This document shows, one piece after another, positions 53,777 through 63,304 of a stretch of DNA of 64,000 nucleotides. Location: NCBI GenBank assembly GCA_964035575.1, contig OZ037865.1:682001-746000 (forward strand), given 5' to 3'. The stretch's first letter is position 1. Each line of letters starts with the position of its first letter. The notes below the pieces were generated by a model, which did no database searches, was not told where the DNA came from, and was given only the letters and a program-made list of their open reading frames with translations. The DNA is from Rhynchopus sp. YZ270_cl-10. Taxonomy: Eukaryota; Euglenozoa; Diplonemea; Diplonemida; Diplonemidae. The position numbers were made by a program, and so were the translations under genes.

Positions 53777-53892
53777 CCGTATTCGTAAAAATGTTCGACA
53801 GTAAAAAAGGACGAACTTCCAGAAAAATCCTGAAAAGGACGAACTTTATTACGGTCGAACATTAGTACGGTCGAACATATTTACGAATACGG
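53777..53892. mobile_element. 116-bp TA-flanked MITE (Tc1/mariner type)
   Basis: The ends CCGTATTCGTAAAAATGTTC and GAACATATTTACGAATACGG are inverted with one or two differences. TA lies on both sides (53775-53776 and 53893-53894). An internal GGACGAACTT motif is repeated. Confidence 0.75.
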
Positions 53893-54698
53893 TAAAAGGG
53901 TTTTGCTGATGACCACGGAACATAAACAATACATGCGGCTGACCTTTGCGCACAATGGCGATCAAGTAAAGATGCACACATATCGGGGGGAAGAAAAAAA
54001 GAAGGGGGGAAAAAAAAAGAAAGAAAATGTAAGATGAACCTAAGCCTCCCCTTCTGCTCAAGTCACCTTGACACAACAGCAAAGTGTTCTGTGTGGGCAG
54101 ATGGCACAGATACACCAAATATGGTTTAAAAAAAAAAAAACAAGCAAAGGCCAATACAATGGAAGGATGAGTGTGCTTTATCGCACGCACGCATTCTAAA
54201 AAAAAAACCCCCCCTGAAAAGATGAAATAAAAAACCATCGCATCGGTTGGGTCGGGAAAAATGTAACAATTATGTGTCAACAACGACGTCCAGTTAAAAC
54301 ACAAAAAAAACGGCAAAAACAAAACACTGTCTCACATACGCTCTATTCCCTTCGAGGAAAGGCTGTATGGGGCTTATGAGCAAAGGGGAAGAAAAGAGAC
54401 TCGCAGACATTTATTTGAGAGTGAAATGTCCGAACAACCCAGAAAAAAAACAAGTAATTGCTATCGGAAAAAAAACGGGGTGTGCTGTGGAACTCCATCC
54501 TGTAGAAATAATCTACAACACGCCCAGCATTCTGCTCTTCTACTGCGGAGCTTTCCACAGCACACCCCGCTTTTTTCTTAGCAATTAGTTGTTCTTGTTG
54601 TTATTGTTATTTTCAACCACCTTCCTTCAACCCTTGTAGGGATCAGTTGCTATTTTTTTCGCGAAAACATGAAATTATACATTTCAAGAGAACAAATT

Positions 54699-55220
54699 AA
54701 AAAGGGTCCTTATTTGCATTTTTGGGCTCCGCCCGTGCAGTGGTGGGGTCAATCTCGAAAATTGGACAATTTTTTGACCACTTAAATTTTGAGAAATATG
54801 AGCCCGGTTGCTTATACGTGGGGCCCATTTTCGGCTAAAATTTTCCTCAAAATCTGGTTTTGTAAAATTGACCCTTTACTCCCCCCCCACATCGATTTCA
54901 ATACTATACCTTACTTCACCTACGGTTGCCCTTACAGGGGGGTGAAGGAAGGTAAGTTGAAAAAGGGTCCTTATTTGCATTTTTGGGCTCCGCCCGTGCA
55001 GTGGTGGGGTCAATCTCGAAAATTGGACAATTTTTTGACCACTTAAATTTTGAGAAATATGAGCCCGGTTGCTTATACGTGGGGCCCATTTTCGGCTAAA
55101 ATTTTCCTCAAAATCTGGTTTTGTAAAATTGACCCTTTACTCCCCCCCCACATCGATTTCAATACTATACCTTACTTCACCTACGGTTGCCCTTACAGGG
55201 GGGTGAAGGAAGGTAAGTTG
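54699..55220. repeat. Exact tandem duplication of a 261-bp unit
   Basis: Units 54699-54959 and 54960-55220 appear identical, from AAAAAGGGTCCTTATTTGCA to GGTGAAGGAAGGTAAGTTG. The unit contains GGTGGGGTCAATCTCGAAAA, the reverse complement of sequence at 46.06-46.17 kb, and the ACATCGATTTCAATACTATA block also found near 38910. Confidence 0.8.
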
Positions 55221-56221
55221 AAAAGTTACTGTGCACATCAAGAGAGACGAGAGAATAAAAAAAAATGGTCAAACGACAGTTTGCGAAGCACACAGTTAAA
55301 AAAAGACACTGGAAAGTCAGATGATGCCTAGAGCTCCACCCTACCTGAGGCTACCTCTCCACAGGTACACGAGGGTGAAGTAAATGACTGGACTTATGGT
55401 TTCACTTGTGGTTTCACCGTTGTGAGACAACGGTAAAATTACAAGGCCAGTCATTTGCTTCACCGTCGCGGACGATAAGGTAATAGGCACAATTCTTAAG
55501 GAAACTATTCCTCAAAAAGAATAAATACCCCCCCCCCCAAAAAAAAAACGGTAATTAATTGGGTTGTTGTTTCCCCCCCCTTTCAAAAGGGCAGTGCCCC
55601 CCCTGACCCTCCCATACCCCCCAAAAAAAGAGACAAAAACCTCCCAGATAATTTCAAGAATATAAGTATCGGCTTTGTTCTGAAACTATACAACACGGTT
55701 TACACAGGATCGTAGATTTTTCTTTTCTTTTCTTTTCTTTTTGTAGTTGCGACAATCACCTGTCCGAAGACGGGTGATTGATTGTACACGAGGTCACCCG
55801 AAGGCTAATGAATTTCAAAAGGTATTTTTTTTTTTGTGATTTTGTTTGTAGTTTTCGTATAAGATCGTAGGTAAACCATGCTGATACAAAAAAAGAAAAC
55901 AAAAATAAAAGATCAGTTTTATATTAAAACGACAGAGGCATAATTGCCTCCTCCCAACTCTCTAAATTTCTGAGACGAAGAGTTGTCAGCTGTCAACGCC
56001 TCTACGGACGCAGGCAACCGACACTCTATAGCAAACAAAAAATAAAACAAAAAACGGAGACATACACAGAAACACAGAAACACAGAAACACAGAAACACA
56101 GAAAAACACCCACATTTTCTTTTCTTTTCGTTTCGAAAAATTGTTATAGTGTAGTTGCCACTTATGCTCCACTTTTAAAAGTTTTGAAAAAAAAATCCCC
56201 TCTAAAACCCCAATTCTCTTT

Positions 56222-56944
56222 TCACTCCATGTCCATGTCCATATCCCCACCGCTCTGGTCAAACCCCATTCCCTCAACACAACTGTCCCGCATCTCTGTG
56301 TCCCATCCTCTGTTCTCCTCTTCATGTACCCCTTCGTCCAGCTCTTCGATCTGCCCGGAACTATGGGGGGTTGAGCTTGAGATTGTTTCGACGATGTGGT
56401 TGAACATATCCATTGAGAGGGTGATTGGGAAGCAGGTGGCAGGTGTCGGGAGGGAACCGACCCGGGGAGGCTCCGAGGTGAGGAGGTGTGGGTAGCGTGG
56501 CGCAAGGATTCTCATGTACACTGGGTCGAGGTACACGGAGACAGTGCCGGAAGGGTTGAGCTCAACGTGAAAACGGCCCTGAGGGGCGGGGGGTGGGATC
56601 GGGTATTGTTGGGTCTGTCTTTCTGCCCGCCGGAGCTTCTTCTGCACCTGACGTGCCGCACCACTTCGCAGCGCCTCCTCCAACACCTCAACGCTTGCCG
56701 CAAACTTCCGTTTTCTGCTCCTCTGCTCCTCCCCTTCCTGCACACCAAACCCATTATCCCCAACCGACTCCAACGAAGAACCAAACAGCGGATGGACAAC
56801 GGGAGTTGGTGTTGTTGTGGACGCTGTAGGTGCCGCCTTCCCAACACCGTTGCCGTAGCTGAAGAGACGCCGTCTCTTCTCTGCGTCAACAGAAGTCTCG
56901 GGGGGGGAAGGGGAGGAGATTGATCCGAAGCCACGTTTGGTCAT
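56222..56944 (-). CDS. Hypothetical protein, 240 residues
   Basis: Not recognised. It begins MTKRGFGSISSPSPPETSVD, followed by basic KRRR and RKRKF stretches that could act as nuclear localisation signals. Next is a helix-like EVLEEALRSGAARQVQKKLR. The central part is better ordered (GRFHVELNPSGTVSVYLDPV, MRILAPRYPHLL, ITLSMDMFNHIVETI). The C-terminus is acidic and Met/Asp-rich (GGDMDMDME). No membrane segment. Composition and gene-strand orientation support a real gene. It is probably a nuclear protein; that is inference. Confidence 0.65.
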   Translation of the reverse strand: MTKRGFGSISSPSPPETSVDAEKRRRLFSYGNGVGKAAPTASTTTPTPVVHPLFGSSLESVGDNGFGVQEGEEQRSRKRKFAASVEVLEEALRSGAARQVQKKLRRAERQTQQYPIPPPAPQGRFHVELNPSGTVSVYLDPVYMRILAPRYPHLLTSEPPRVGSLPTPATCFPITLSMDMFNHIVETISSSTPHSSGQIEELDEGVHEEENRGWDTEMRDSCVEGMGFDQSGGDMDMDME

Positions 56945-57063
56945 CGTTTATGAAAAGAGAGGAGCGGATAAGGTAGGGGGAGTGTAGGGGTCGTGTATAA
57001 AGGTGTGTGTGGCTGTGTTCGCCCTGTGGGATGTGCGATATGCTAGAAAACGTCGGTTTATTG

Positions 57064-58977
57064 CTGTTGTGTGTGCTCAACGGGAAAATCGTGGTACAGT
57101 GTGTTCAGGGAGATTGTGAGAAAAAATGTGGTTGGGTAATGTAAAAAAAAAAAAACATCATGTGTTCTTGTTGAAAACGCTAATTTTTCGTCCGCCCTTT
57201 TTTTGTAGTTTCGACAACCTTTCCTTTTATATTGACGAAAGCGCATTCAAAAAACGTGAAAATACATTAGATTTTAAACTCCTATCACGTGATAGCAGAC
57301 ACAATTTTTCTTCGCAGATGAAAACCGTGAAAATCACTCCCACCGCTACCAAAACGAGTTCTGTTGAGAATCTACAGAACTCGGGGCGGGGGGGAACTGT
57401 ATGCCAACCAATCCTTGGTTCTTGTTTAACAACCTGACCCCCAAAACCCACCCAAGAATTCAAGCACCATATCCCATCACAATCCTCTCAAATTTTAAAT
57501 TAAACAAGCAGAAAAGGAAAAAGGTTCGCAAGCTTCGCAGCTCGCCTCCCAAGCAGTAGTGCAACATAAAGGTGTCTACTTTTTCCTAATATCAAACACA
57601 TGAATGCCATGCGCCCGAAACATGTGACACGCAATATTACGGTGTGAAATACTTTTTCCATTCCCAAAAGTTGCAAAACATAACAAAAACACGCCAAAAA
57701 ACACGCGCATTTCGGTAATGTCGAAAACACACAAAAACACATAAAAAACACACAAAAAAAAAAGCGCATAGTAAGGAAGGCGTGCGTTCTCTATCCATCC
57801 CACCACACATTCTTTCCCCCCACTGTAACCTACCGAGGTAGACGTGAGGCTACTATCTTCATCTTTTACCCCTATGTCCTACTCTGCTGCGTACAACGTT
57901 GCTGCACTTATCCTTACCGTGTACAGTCTGTCGTAGGGGACAATTGGAGAGGAAGTGGTCACCTATCGTGGTGACAGCAAGAAGCCCGGTGAGGTCTACT
58001 TCCGACAACTTTTGGCAACCGCGCAGGAAACAATTGCCAATTGTGGTGACTGCTTGCAGGCCGGTGAAGTCCACTTTTGACAACGTTTTGCAGTCGCGCA
58101 GGAAACTATTGCCGATCGTGGTGAGTGCTTGCAGGCCTGAGAGGTCCACGTTAGACAACGTTTTGCAGTCGTACAAGAAATAATTGCCGATCGTGGTGAC
58201 TGCCTGCAGGCCGGTGAAGTCCACTTTTGACAACGTTTTGCAGCCGTACAGGAAACTATCGCCAATTGTGGTGACTGCCTGCAGGCCTGAGAGGTCCACG
58301 CTGGATAACCTTGCGCACTTGGAGAGGAAGTACTCACCGATCGTGGTGACTGCTTGCAGGCCTGACAGGTCCACGATGGCTAACCTTGCACAGTCGGAGA
58401 GGAACCTGTACCCAATAGCGGTGACACAGGTCAAAGCAGGGAGGTGCAGTGTGTTGTCACAGCTGTCATCCACATCGGACACACAACTGCACACAATACG
58501 CGTTACTGCACTCCATGCAAAGAAGTCATCTGGAATCGCAGTCACAACTTCTGCCTGAAGGAGCAAGCTAGCCACCCCCGGATCCTGCGCCTGCTCCAAC
58601 GTTTCTGCTGTGATGTCTGTCTCACCCAATGCATGAAGAGCTGTCACGGCTTCGAACTTCGGCGTCTTCGTCAACACGACTTTCTCACCAGCACTCAGTT
58701 CTCTGATGTCCTCTCCTTCCTCCTTCCCTCCAAAACCCATATGAAAGCTGTCTTCGCACAACCCTTCTGCAGACGCCATCTTCTGCCGCATGGTCGCCGT
58801 TGTGTCATCCTCACCCACCTCGACCACGTACTCCTTGCTGAAACCCTGTACGACCAGTTCCATTGTGTATGTGGGTTGCTTTTGAGAAAGTATCTGGCGT
58901 TGTTTGTGTTGTTTGGTGTTAGTGAGGTTGTGCGAGGATGCATCACTGGGAACTGGATGGAAGGTATAAAAACAGAG
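57064..58977. repeat. Segmental duplication, copy 1 (LRR gene and flanks)
   Basis: It matches copy 2 (59150-61643) from a GTGTGCTCAACGG motif, through an AATTTTTCGTCCGCCCTTTT block, a CCTATCACGTGATAGCAGAC hairpin and the whole LRR gene, to the promoter-side AAAAACAGAGG. Differences are scattered substitutions, small indels and the number of LRR units. Confidence 0.8.
57859..58863 (-). CDS. Ubiquitin-like domain plus LRR_5 (BspA-type) protein, copy 1
   Basis: 334 residues, role unknown. Residues 1-70 align with the ubiquitin fold: MELVVQGFSKEYVVEVGEDD, TTATMRQKMASAEG, then GFGGKEEGEDIREL and KVVLT, following the strand-helix-strand order of ubiquitin. There is no C-terminal Gly-Gly, so it is a built-in ubiquitin-like domain rather than a conjugatable one. 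From about residue 150 there are six full 25-residue LRR units of the type TTIGDSFLYGCKTLSKVDFT, plus an end cap (CPLRQTVHGKDKCSNV). No signal peptide or membrane anchor, unlike surface BspA proteins, so a cytosolic interaction protein is likely. It sits head-to-tail with a longer paralogue. Confidence 0.85.
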   Translation of the reverse strand: MELVVQGFSKEYVVEVGEDDTTATMRQKMASAEGLCEDSFHMGFGGKEEGEDIRELSAGEKVVLTKTPKFEAVTALHALGETDITAETLEQAQDPGVASLLLQAEVVTAIPDDFFAWSAVTRIVCSCVSDVDDSCDNTLHLPALTCVTAIGYRFLSDCARLAIVDLSGLQAVTTIGEYFLSKCARLSSVDLSGLQAVTTIGDSFLYGCKTLSKVDFTGLQAVTTIGNYFLYDCKTLSNVDLSGLQALTTIGNSFLRDCKTLSKVDFTGLQAVTTIGNCFLRGCQKLSEVDLTGLLAVTTIGDHFLSNCPLRQTVHGKDKCSNVVRSRVGHRGKR

Positions 58978-59149
58978 GAGTCTCCCTAACGTGGCAACGG
59001 AGGCGGCTGGGATAGGGGAGGGATAGCTAGAGTGTCACCTCCGTGTGCACTGTGCGTGTGGTGTGTTGTGTTGTTGTTGTGTTGTGTGTCGCAACCCAAA
59101 GGGGATGAGGGTTGTGGTGTATTGTCCTGTCCTGTGGGGGGTGTGGTTA
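58978..59149. other. Junction between the two duplicated segments
   Basis: A GT-rich stretch without matches to the other copy: GTGTGGTGTGTTGTGTTGTT and similar simple sequence. Confidence 0.4.
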
Positions 59150-61643
59150 TCGCTGTGTGCTCAACGGCAAAATAGCGGAACAGTGTGTTCAGGGAGATTG
59201 TGAGAAAAAATGTGGTTGGGTAATGTAAAAAAAACATCATGTGTTCTTGTTGCAAACGCTAATTTTTCGTCCGCCCTTTTTTTGTAGTTTCGACAACCTT
59301 TCCTTTTATATTGACGAAAGCGCATTCAAAAAACGTGAAAATACATTAGATTTTAAACTCCTATCACGTGATAGCAGACACAATTTTTCTTCGCAGATGA
59401 AAACCGTGAAAATCACTCCCACCGCTACCAAAACGAGTTCTGTTGAGAATCAACAGAACTCGGGGCGGGGGGGAACTGTATGCCAACCAATCCTTGGTTC
59501 TTGTTTAACAACCTGACCCCCAAAACCCACCCAATAATTCAAACACCGTATCCCATCACCAATCTTCTCAAATTTTAAATTAAACAAGCAGAAAATATAA
59601 AAGGTTCGCAAGCTTCGCAGCTCGCCGCCCAAGCAATAGTGCAACATAAAGGTGTCTACTTTTTCCTAATATCAAACACATGAATGCCATGCGCCTGAAA
59701 CATGTGACACACAATATTACGTTGTGGAATACTTTTTTCATTCCCAAGTTTCAAAAAATAAGAAAAACACACAAAAAAACGAGTGTTTCGATACTATCGA
59801 AAACACACAACAACACACAACAACACATAAAGAATACGCGCATAGTGTGTGTGGCGTGCGTTCTCTATCCATCCCACCACACATTCTTTTCCCCCCACTG
59901 TAACCTACCGAGGTAGACGCGACGCTATTATCCTTATCTTTACCCCTATGTCCTACTCTGCTGCGTACAACGTTGCTGCACTTATCCTTACCGTGTACAG
60001 TCTGTAGTGCAGGACAACTGGAGAGGAAGTACTTACCAATCGTGGTGACTGCTTGCAGGCCTGAGAGGTCCACGCTGGATAACCTTGCGCACTCGGAGAG
60101 GAAGGACTTTCCAATCGTGGTGAGTGACTGCAGGCCTGAGAGGTCCACGTTCGACAACGTTGCGCAGTAAGAGAGACAGTAGTCACCAATCGTGGTGACT
60201 GCTTGCAGGCCGGTGAGGTCCACTTTCGACAACGTTTTGCAGCCGTACAGGAAACGATCGCCGATCGTTGTGAGTGCCTGCAGGCCTGAGAGGTCCACGC
60301 TGGATAACCTTGCGCACTCGGAGAGGAAGGACTTTCCAATCGTGGTGAGTGACTGCAGGCCTGAGAGGTCCACGTTCGACAACGTTGCGCAGTAAGAGAG
60401 ACAGTAGTCACCAATCGTGGTGACTGCTTGCAGGCCGGTGAGGTCCACTTTCGACAACGTTTTGCAGTCGTACAGGAAACGATCGCCGATCGTTGTGAGT
60501 GCCTGCAGGCCTGAGAGGTCCACGTTCGACAACGTTGCGCAGTGGGAGAGAAAGGAGTCACCAATCGTGGTGAGTGCCTGCAGGCCGGTGAGGTCCACTT
60601 TCGACAACGTTTTGCAGGCGTAAAGGAAACGATCGCCGATCGTTGTGAGTGCCTGCAGGCCTGAGAGGTCCACGGTGGATAACCTTGCGCACTGCGAGAG
60701 GAAGTACTCACCAGTCGTGGTGAGTGCCTGCAGGCCTGAGAGGTCCACGTTCGACAACGTTGCGCAGTGGGAGAGAAAGGAGTCACCAATCGTGGTGAGT
60801 GCCTGCAGGCCGGTGAGGTCCACTTTCGACAACATTTTGCAGTCGTACAGGAAACTATCGCCGATCGTGGTGAGTGCCTGCAGTCCTGACAGGTCCACGG
60901 TGGATAACCTTGCGCACTCGGAGAGGAAGTACTCACCAGTCGTGGTGATTGCTTGCAGGCCGGTGAGGTCCACTTCTGACAACGTTGCGCAGGCGGAGAG
61001 AAAGGAGTCACCAATCGTGGTGACTGCCTGCAGGCCTGACAGGTCCACGGTGGATAACCTTGCGCACTCGGAGAGGAAACTGTCCCCAATAGCGGTGACA
61101 CAGGTCAATGCTGGGAGGTGCAGTGTGGTGTCACAGCTGTCATCCACATCGGACACACAACTGCACACAATACGCGTTACTGCACTACAATAAAAGAAGT
61201 AATCTGGAATCGCAGTCACAACTTCTGCCTGAAGGAGCAAGCGCGCCACTCCCGGATCCCGCGCCTGCTCCAACGTTTCTGCTGTGATGTCTGTCTCACC
61301 CAATGCATGAAGAGCTGTCACGGCTTCGAACTTCGGCGTCTTCGTCAACACGACTTTCTCACCAGCACTCAGTTCTCTGATGTCCTCTCCTTCCTCCTTC
61401 CCTCCAAAACCCATATGAAAGCTGTCTTCGCACAACCCTTCTGCAGACGCCATCTTCTGCCGCATGGTCGCCGTTGTGTCATCCTCACCCACCTCGACCA
61501 CGTACTCCTTGCTGAAACCCTGTACGACCAGTTCCATTGTGTATGTGGGTTGCTTTTGAGAAAATATCTGGCGTTGTTTGGTATTGGTGAGGTTGTGTGA
61601 GGATGCATCACTGGGAACTGGATGGAAGGTATAAAAACAGAGG
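59150..61643. repeat. Segmental duplication, copy 2
   Basis: Counterpart of 57064-58977. It is longer because the LRR array has 14 full units instead of 6. Confidence 0.8.
59738..61537 (-). CDS. Ubiquitin-like domain plus LRR_5 protein, copy 2, expanded array
   Basis: 599 residues. The first 100 residues are nearly identical to copy 1. The LRR array covers about residues 125-510, with 14 full units of 25 residues (75 bp). Part of the array is repeated as a three-unit block of 225 bp (60.19-60.62 kb), so it grew by unequal exchange. After the shared VHGKDKCSNVVRSRVGHRGK the frame does not stop where copy 1 does. A one-base difference in an A run (AAAGA here, AAAAGA in copy 1) carries it on for about 70 residues, including a Cys/Val/Phe-rich stretch (CVVVCCCVF). 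That tail is read from sequence that is 3' flank in copy 1 and is probably a mutational extension. If it is expressed, it could be membrane-prone. Confidence 0.85.
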   Translation of the reverse strand: MELVVQGFSKEYVVEVGEDDTTATMRQKMASAEGLCEDSFHMGFGGKEEGEDIRELSAGEKVVLTKTPKFEAVTALHALGETDITAETLEQARDPGVARLLLQAEVVTAIPDYFFYCSAVTRIVCSCVSDVDDSCDTTLHLPALTCVTAIGDSFLSECARLSTVDLSGLQAVTTIGDSFLSACATLSEVDLTGLQAITTTGEYFLSECARLSTVDLSGLQALTTIGDSFLYDCKMLSKVDLTGLQALTTIGDSFLSHCATLSNVDLSGLQALTTTGEYFLSQCARLSTVDLSGLQALTTIGDRFLYACKTLSKVDLTGLQALTTIGDSFLSHCATLSNVDLSGLQALTTIGDRFLYDCKTLSKVDLTGLQAVTTIGDYCLSYCATLSNVDLSGLQSLTTIGKSFLSECARLSSVDLSGLQALTTIGDRFLYGCKTLSKVDLTGLQAVTTIGDYCLSYCATLSNVDLSGLQSLTTIGKSFLSECARLSSVDLSGLQAVTTIGKYFLSSCPALQTVHGKDKCSNVVRSRVGHRGKDKDNSVASTSVGYSGGKRMCGGMDRERTPHTLCAYSLCVVVCCCVFSIVSKHSFFCVFFLFFETWE

Positions 61644-61936
61644 TGGTGTGAGGAGGAAGACGTTTTCTTTGCCAGTCACAGCACACACGGAATCATCAAC
61701 AGAGTATAAGATACCCCAATTGGGGTTCGGGAAAACCCCGAGAAAACCTATTTTTGCAGGTTTGCGCAGGCCTTTTCCTGGAGGGGGTACGGGCCCGGGG
61801 GTACGGGGGGTACGCGCGTACCCCCCGTAAGAAAAAAAGAAGAAAAAAGGGTGAAAAGTAAAATCCTTTTTAATGTTATAGACAACAAAAGTGTTGCCAG
61901 TTTTCAATGAGAGTTGCTATTTTTGCAGGGAAGGGG
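61644..61936. other. Spacer with GTAC-rich palindrome
   Basis: It contains a GGGTACGCGCGTACCC palindrome within a GGGGGTACGGGCCCGGGGGT stretch at about 61775-61830. No gene. Confidence 0.4.
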
Positions 61937-63296
61937 CAGGGTCCTCAAGGGGGTGCAAAAAAAATTTTTTGCACCCAAAAAAAAAAAAAAGAAAAATCGG
62001 GGGGGTGCAAAAAATATTTTTGCACCCCCCCAGAGATTTTTTTGTGGGGGGGTGGGGGGGGGTTCGACCCCCCTTGGGGGGTTTTTCAGACGTGTCCAGG
62101 GGGGGTGGAGAAAAAAAAAATCCGGGCCGAAAAATTTCCAGGGGGGGTGGCCCGGCATGCACCCACATGTGCACTCGCCATGGGGCCATATTCAGCCTCG
62201 TGCCTCGTGAACAAAGTGACTCCGTGCAGCCAGAACGCGACTCAATTAGTCAAACGCCGAAGGAAAAGGAAGCATGCAGCATGGCAAAAGACAAAAAGTA
62301 GCGTACCGTGCGCCTGCGGCGCAAGATTGCAACCCACCCTTCCCATGACATAGTTTGGCGGTAAAAATGTGTAATTTTAAGCGCAAATTTTTGAAATGTT
62401 GCGTACCGTGGCTTCGCCAGGAACCTATGGGTGCCATGACCGCCGTTTCTTTTGTAAATGTACTGAGGTTACTGATAATTCGTGTGCCCCGTCTGCCTGG
62501 TGTAAATATCAGGGAAGTGCCGAACTCCGCAGTTGGACAACCACGGAATTCTCACATTCCGCCGGAGGCCCCCAACTTGAGCTAAGGTGGGGACCCGGGC
62601 GCGCGAAGCGCGCCCGGGCTCGACTGACAAATTTTCGACCCCCCTTGAGGCCTGAAAAACCGGATCGAAAAATAAACTCTGCACCCCCCCAAAAAAAAAA
62701 AAAAGTTTTTTTGGGACGAAAAAAATTTTTTGAGGGGGGATTTCAGGCTTCAGCAGGGATTCTCTGGCTTTTCGTCAGTACCACAACGGACATAGCCAAG
62801 CACCACTCGGTGGCTGTCACACTCACAATGTGTGAAAGTGGTTCCAGGGATGCTCCCTGCGATTGTCGCCACCTATAGCAGTTCCAGGAAAGCAAGCGAA
62901 GTGATTACGTGGAAGTGTATTTCGTTTTATGCATGGGTACTGAGTGTAATTTTCCGCTCGCTGCGCTCGCGGAGGTACACCTTAAAATTTTTTTCCGCTC
63001 GCTTCGCTCGCGGAAAGACACCCCAATGTGAAATAAAAAAACGGGCGCGGGAAAATTTTTTTGAGCCAACCACGATTTCGCAAAAACCCAAAAAATAGCG
63101 TCAGGCCCCGGTTTCCCCATTTTCCCGTGAATTTTCACGCCTCTCCCAACTTTGTCAGGGAGGAGCGCGCGCGAAGCGCGCGCGACGACCGCTTGTGTGG
63201 GGAGAAAGCTCGGAATGGACTTTTCTGAAGGGTTTTGTACAGAAAAATTTTTGCACCCCTAAAATTCCCACAGGGGGGTGCAGGCTGAGGACCCTG
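61937..63296. mobile_element. Non-autonomous hAT-type element with perfect 8-bp target duplication
   Basis: CAGGGTCCTCA on the left and TGAGGACCCTG on the right are perfect inverted ends. GGAAGGGG flanks both sides (61929-61936 and 63297-63304). Subterminal GGGGGTGCAAAAAA and TTTTTTGCACCCC motifs are repeated inside. The interior has CGCTCGCTGCGCTCGCGG and GCGCGCGAAGCGCGCGC hairpins and no transposase-like frame. It is a different family from the CAGTGTTCCTA copies. Confidence 0.82.
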
Positions 63297-63304
63297 GGAA
63301 GGGG

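Larger units (their letters stand above)
53242..56221. other. Spacer with several repeats right of the nest
   Basis: It holds a family H hairpin (TAGTAGA..TCTACTA around ACCCGAGGATGAAC, 53485-53517), a GTGGCTGAA/TTCAGCCAC module (53623-53687) and a family B copy (53693-53735). It also has a TA-flanked MITE (53777-53892), a degenerate family A copy (about 54026-54068), a family J relative (54343-54380) and a tandem 261-bp repeat (54699-55220). A family G repeat lies at about 55746-55803, and a family B remnant at about 55985-56020. No supported gene. Confidence 0.5.

Noticed and set aside
60003-61100. Regular 75-bp repeats that could be mistaken for a CRISPR-like or satellite array
   Set aside because: The repeats are in frame and encode 25-residue LRR units; differences are mostly conservative in the protein.
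59973-61193. Plus-strand repetitive frames across the LRR array
   Set aside because: Mirror images of the minus-strand LRR code caused by the 75-bp periodicity.
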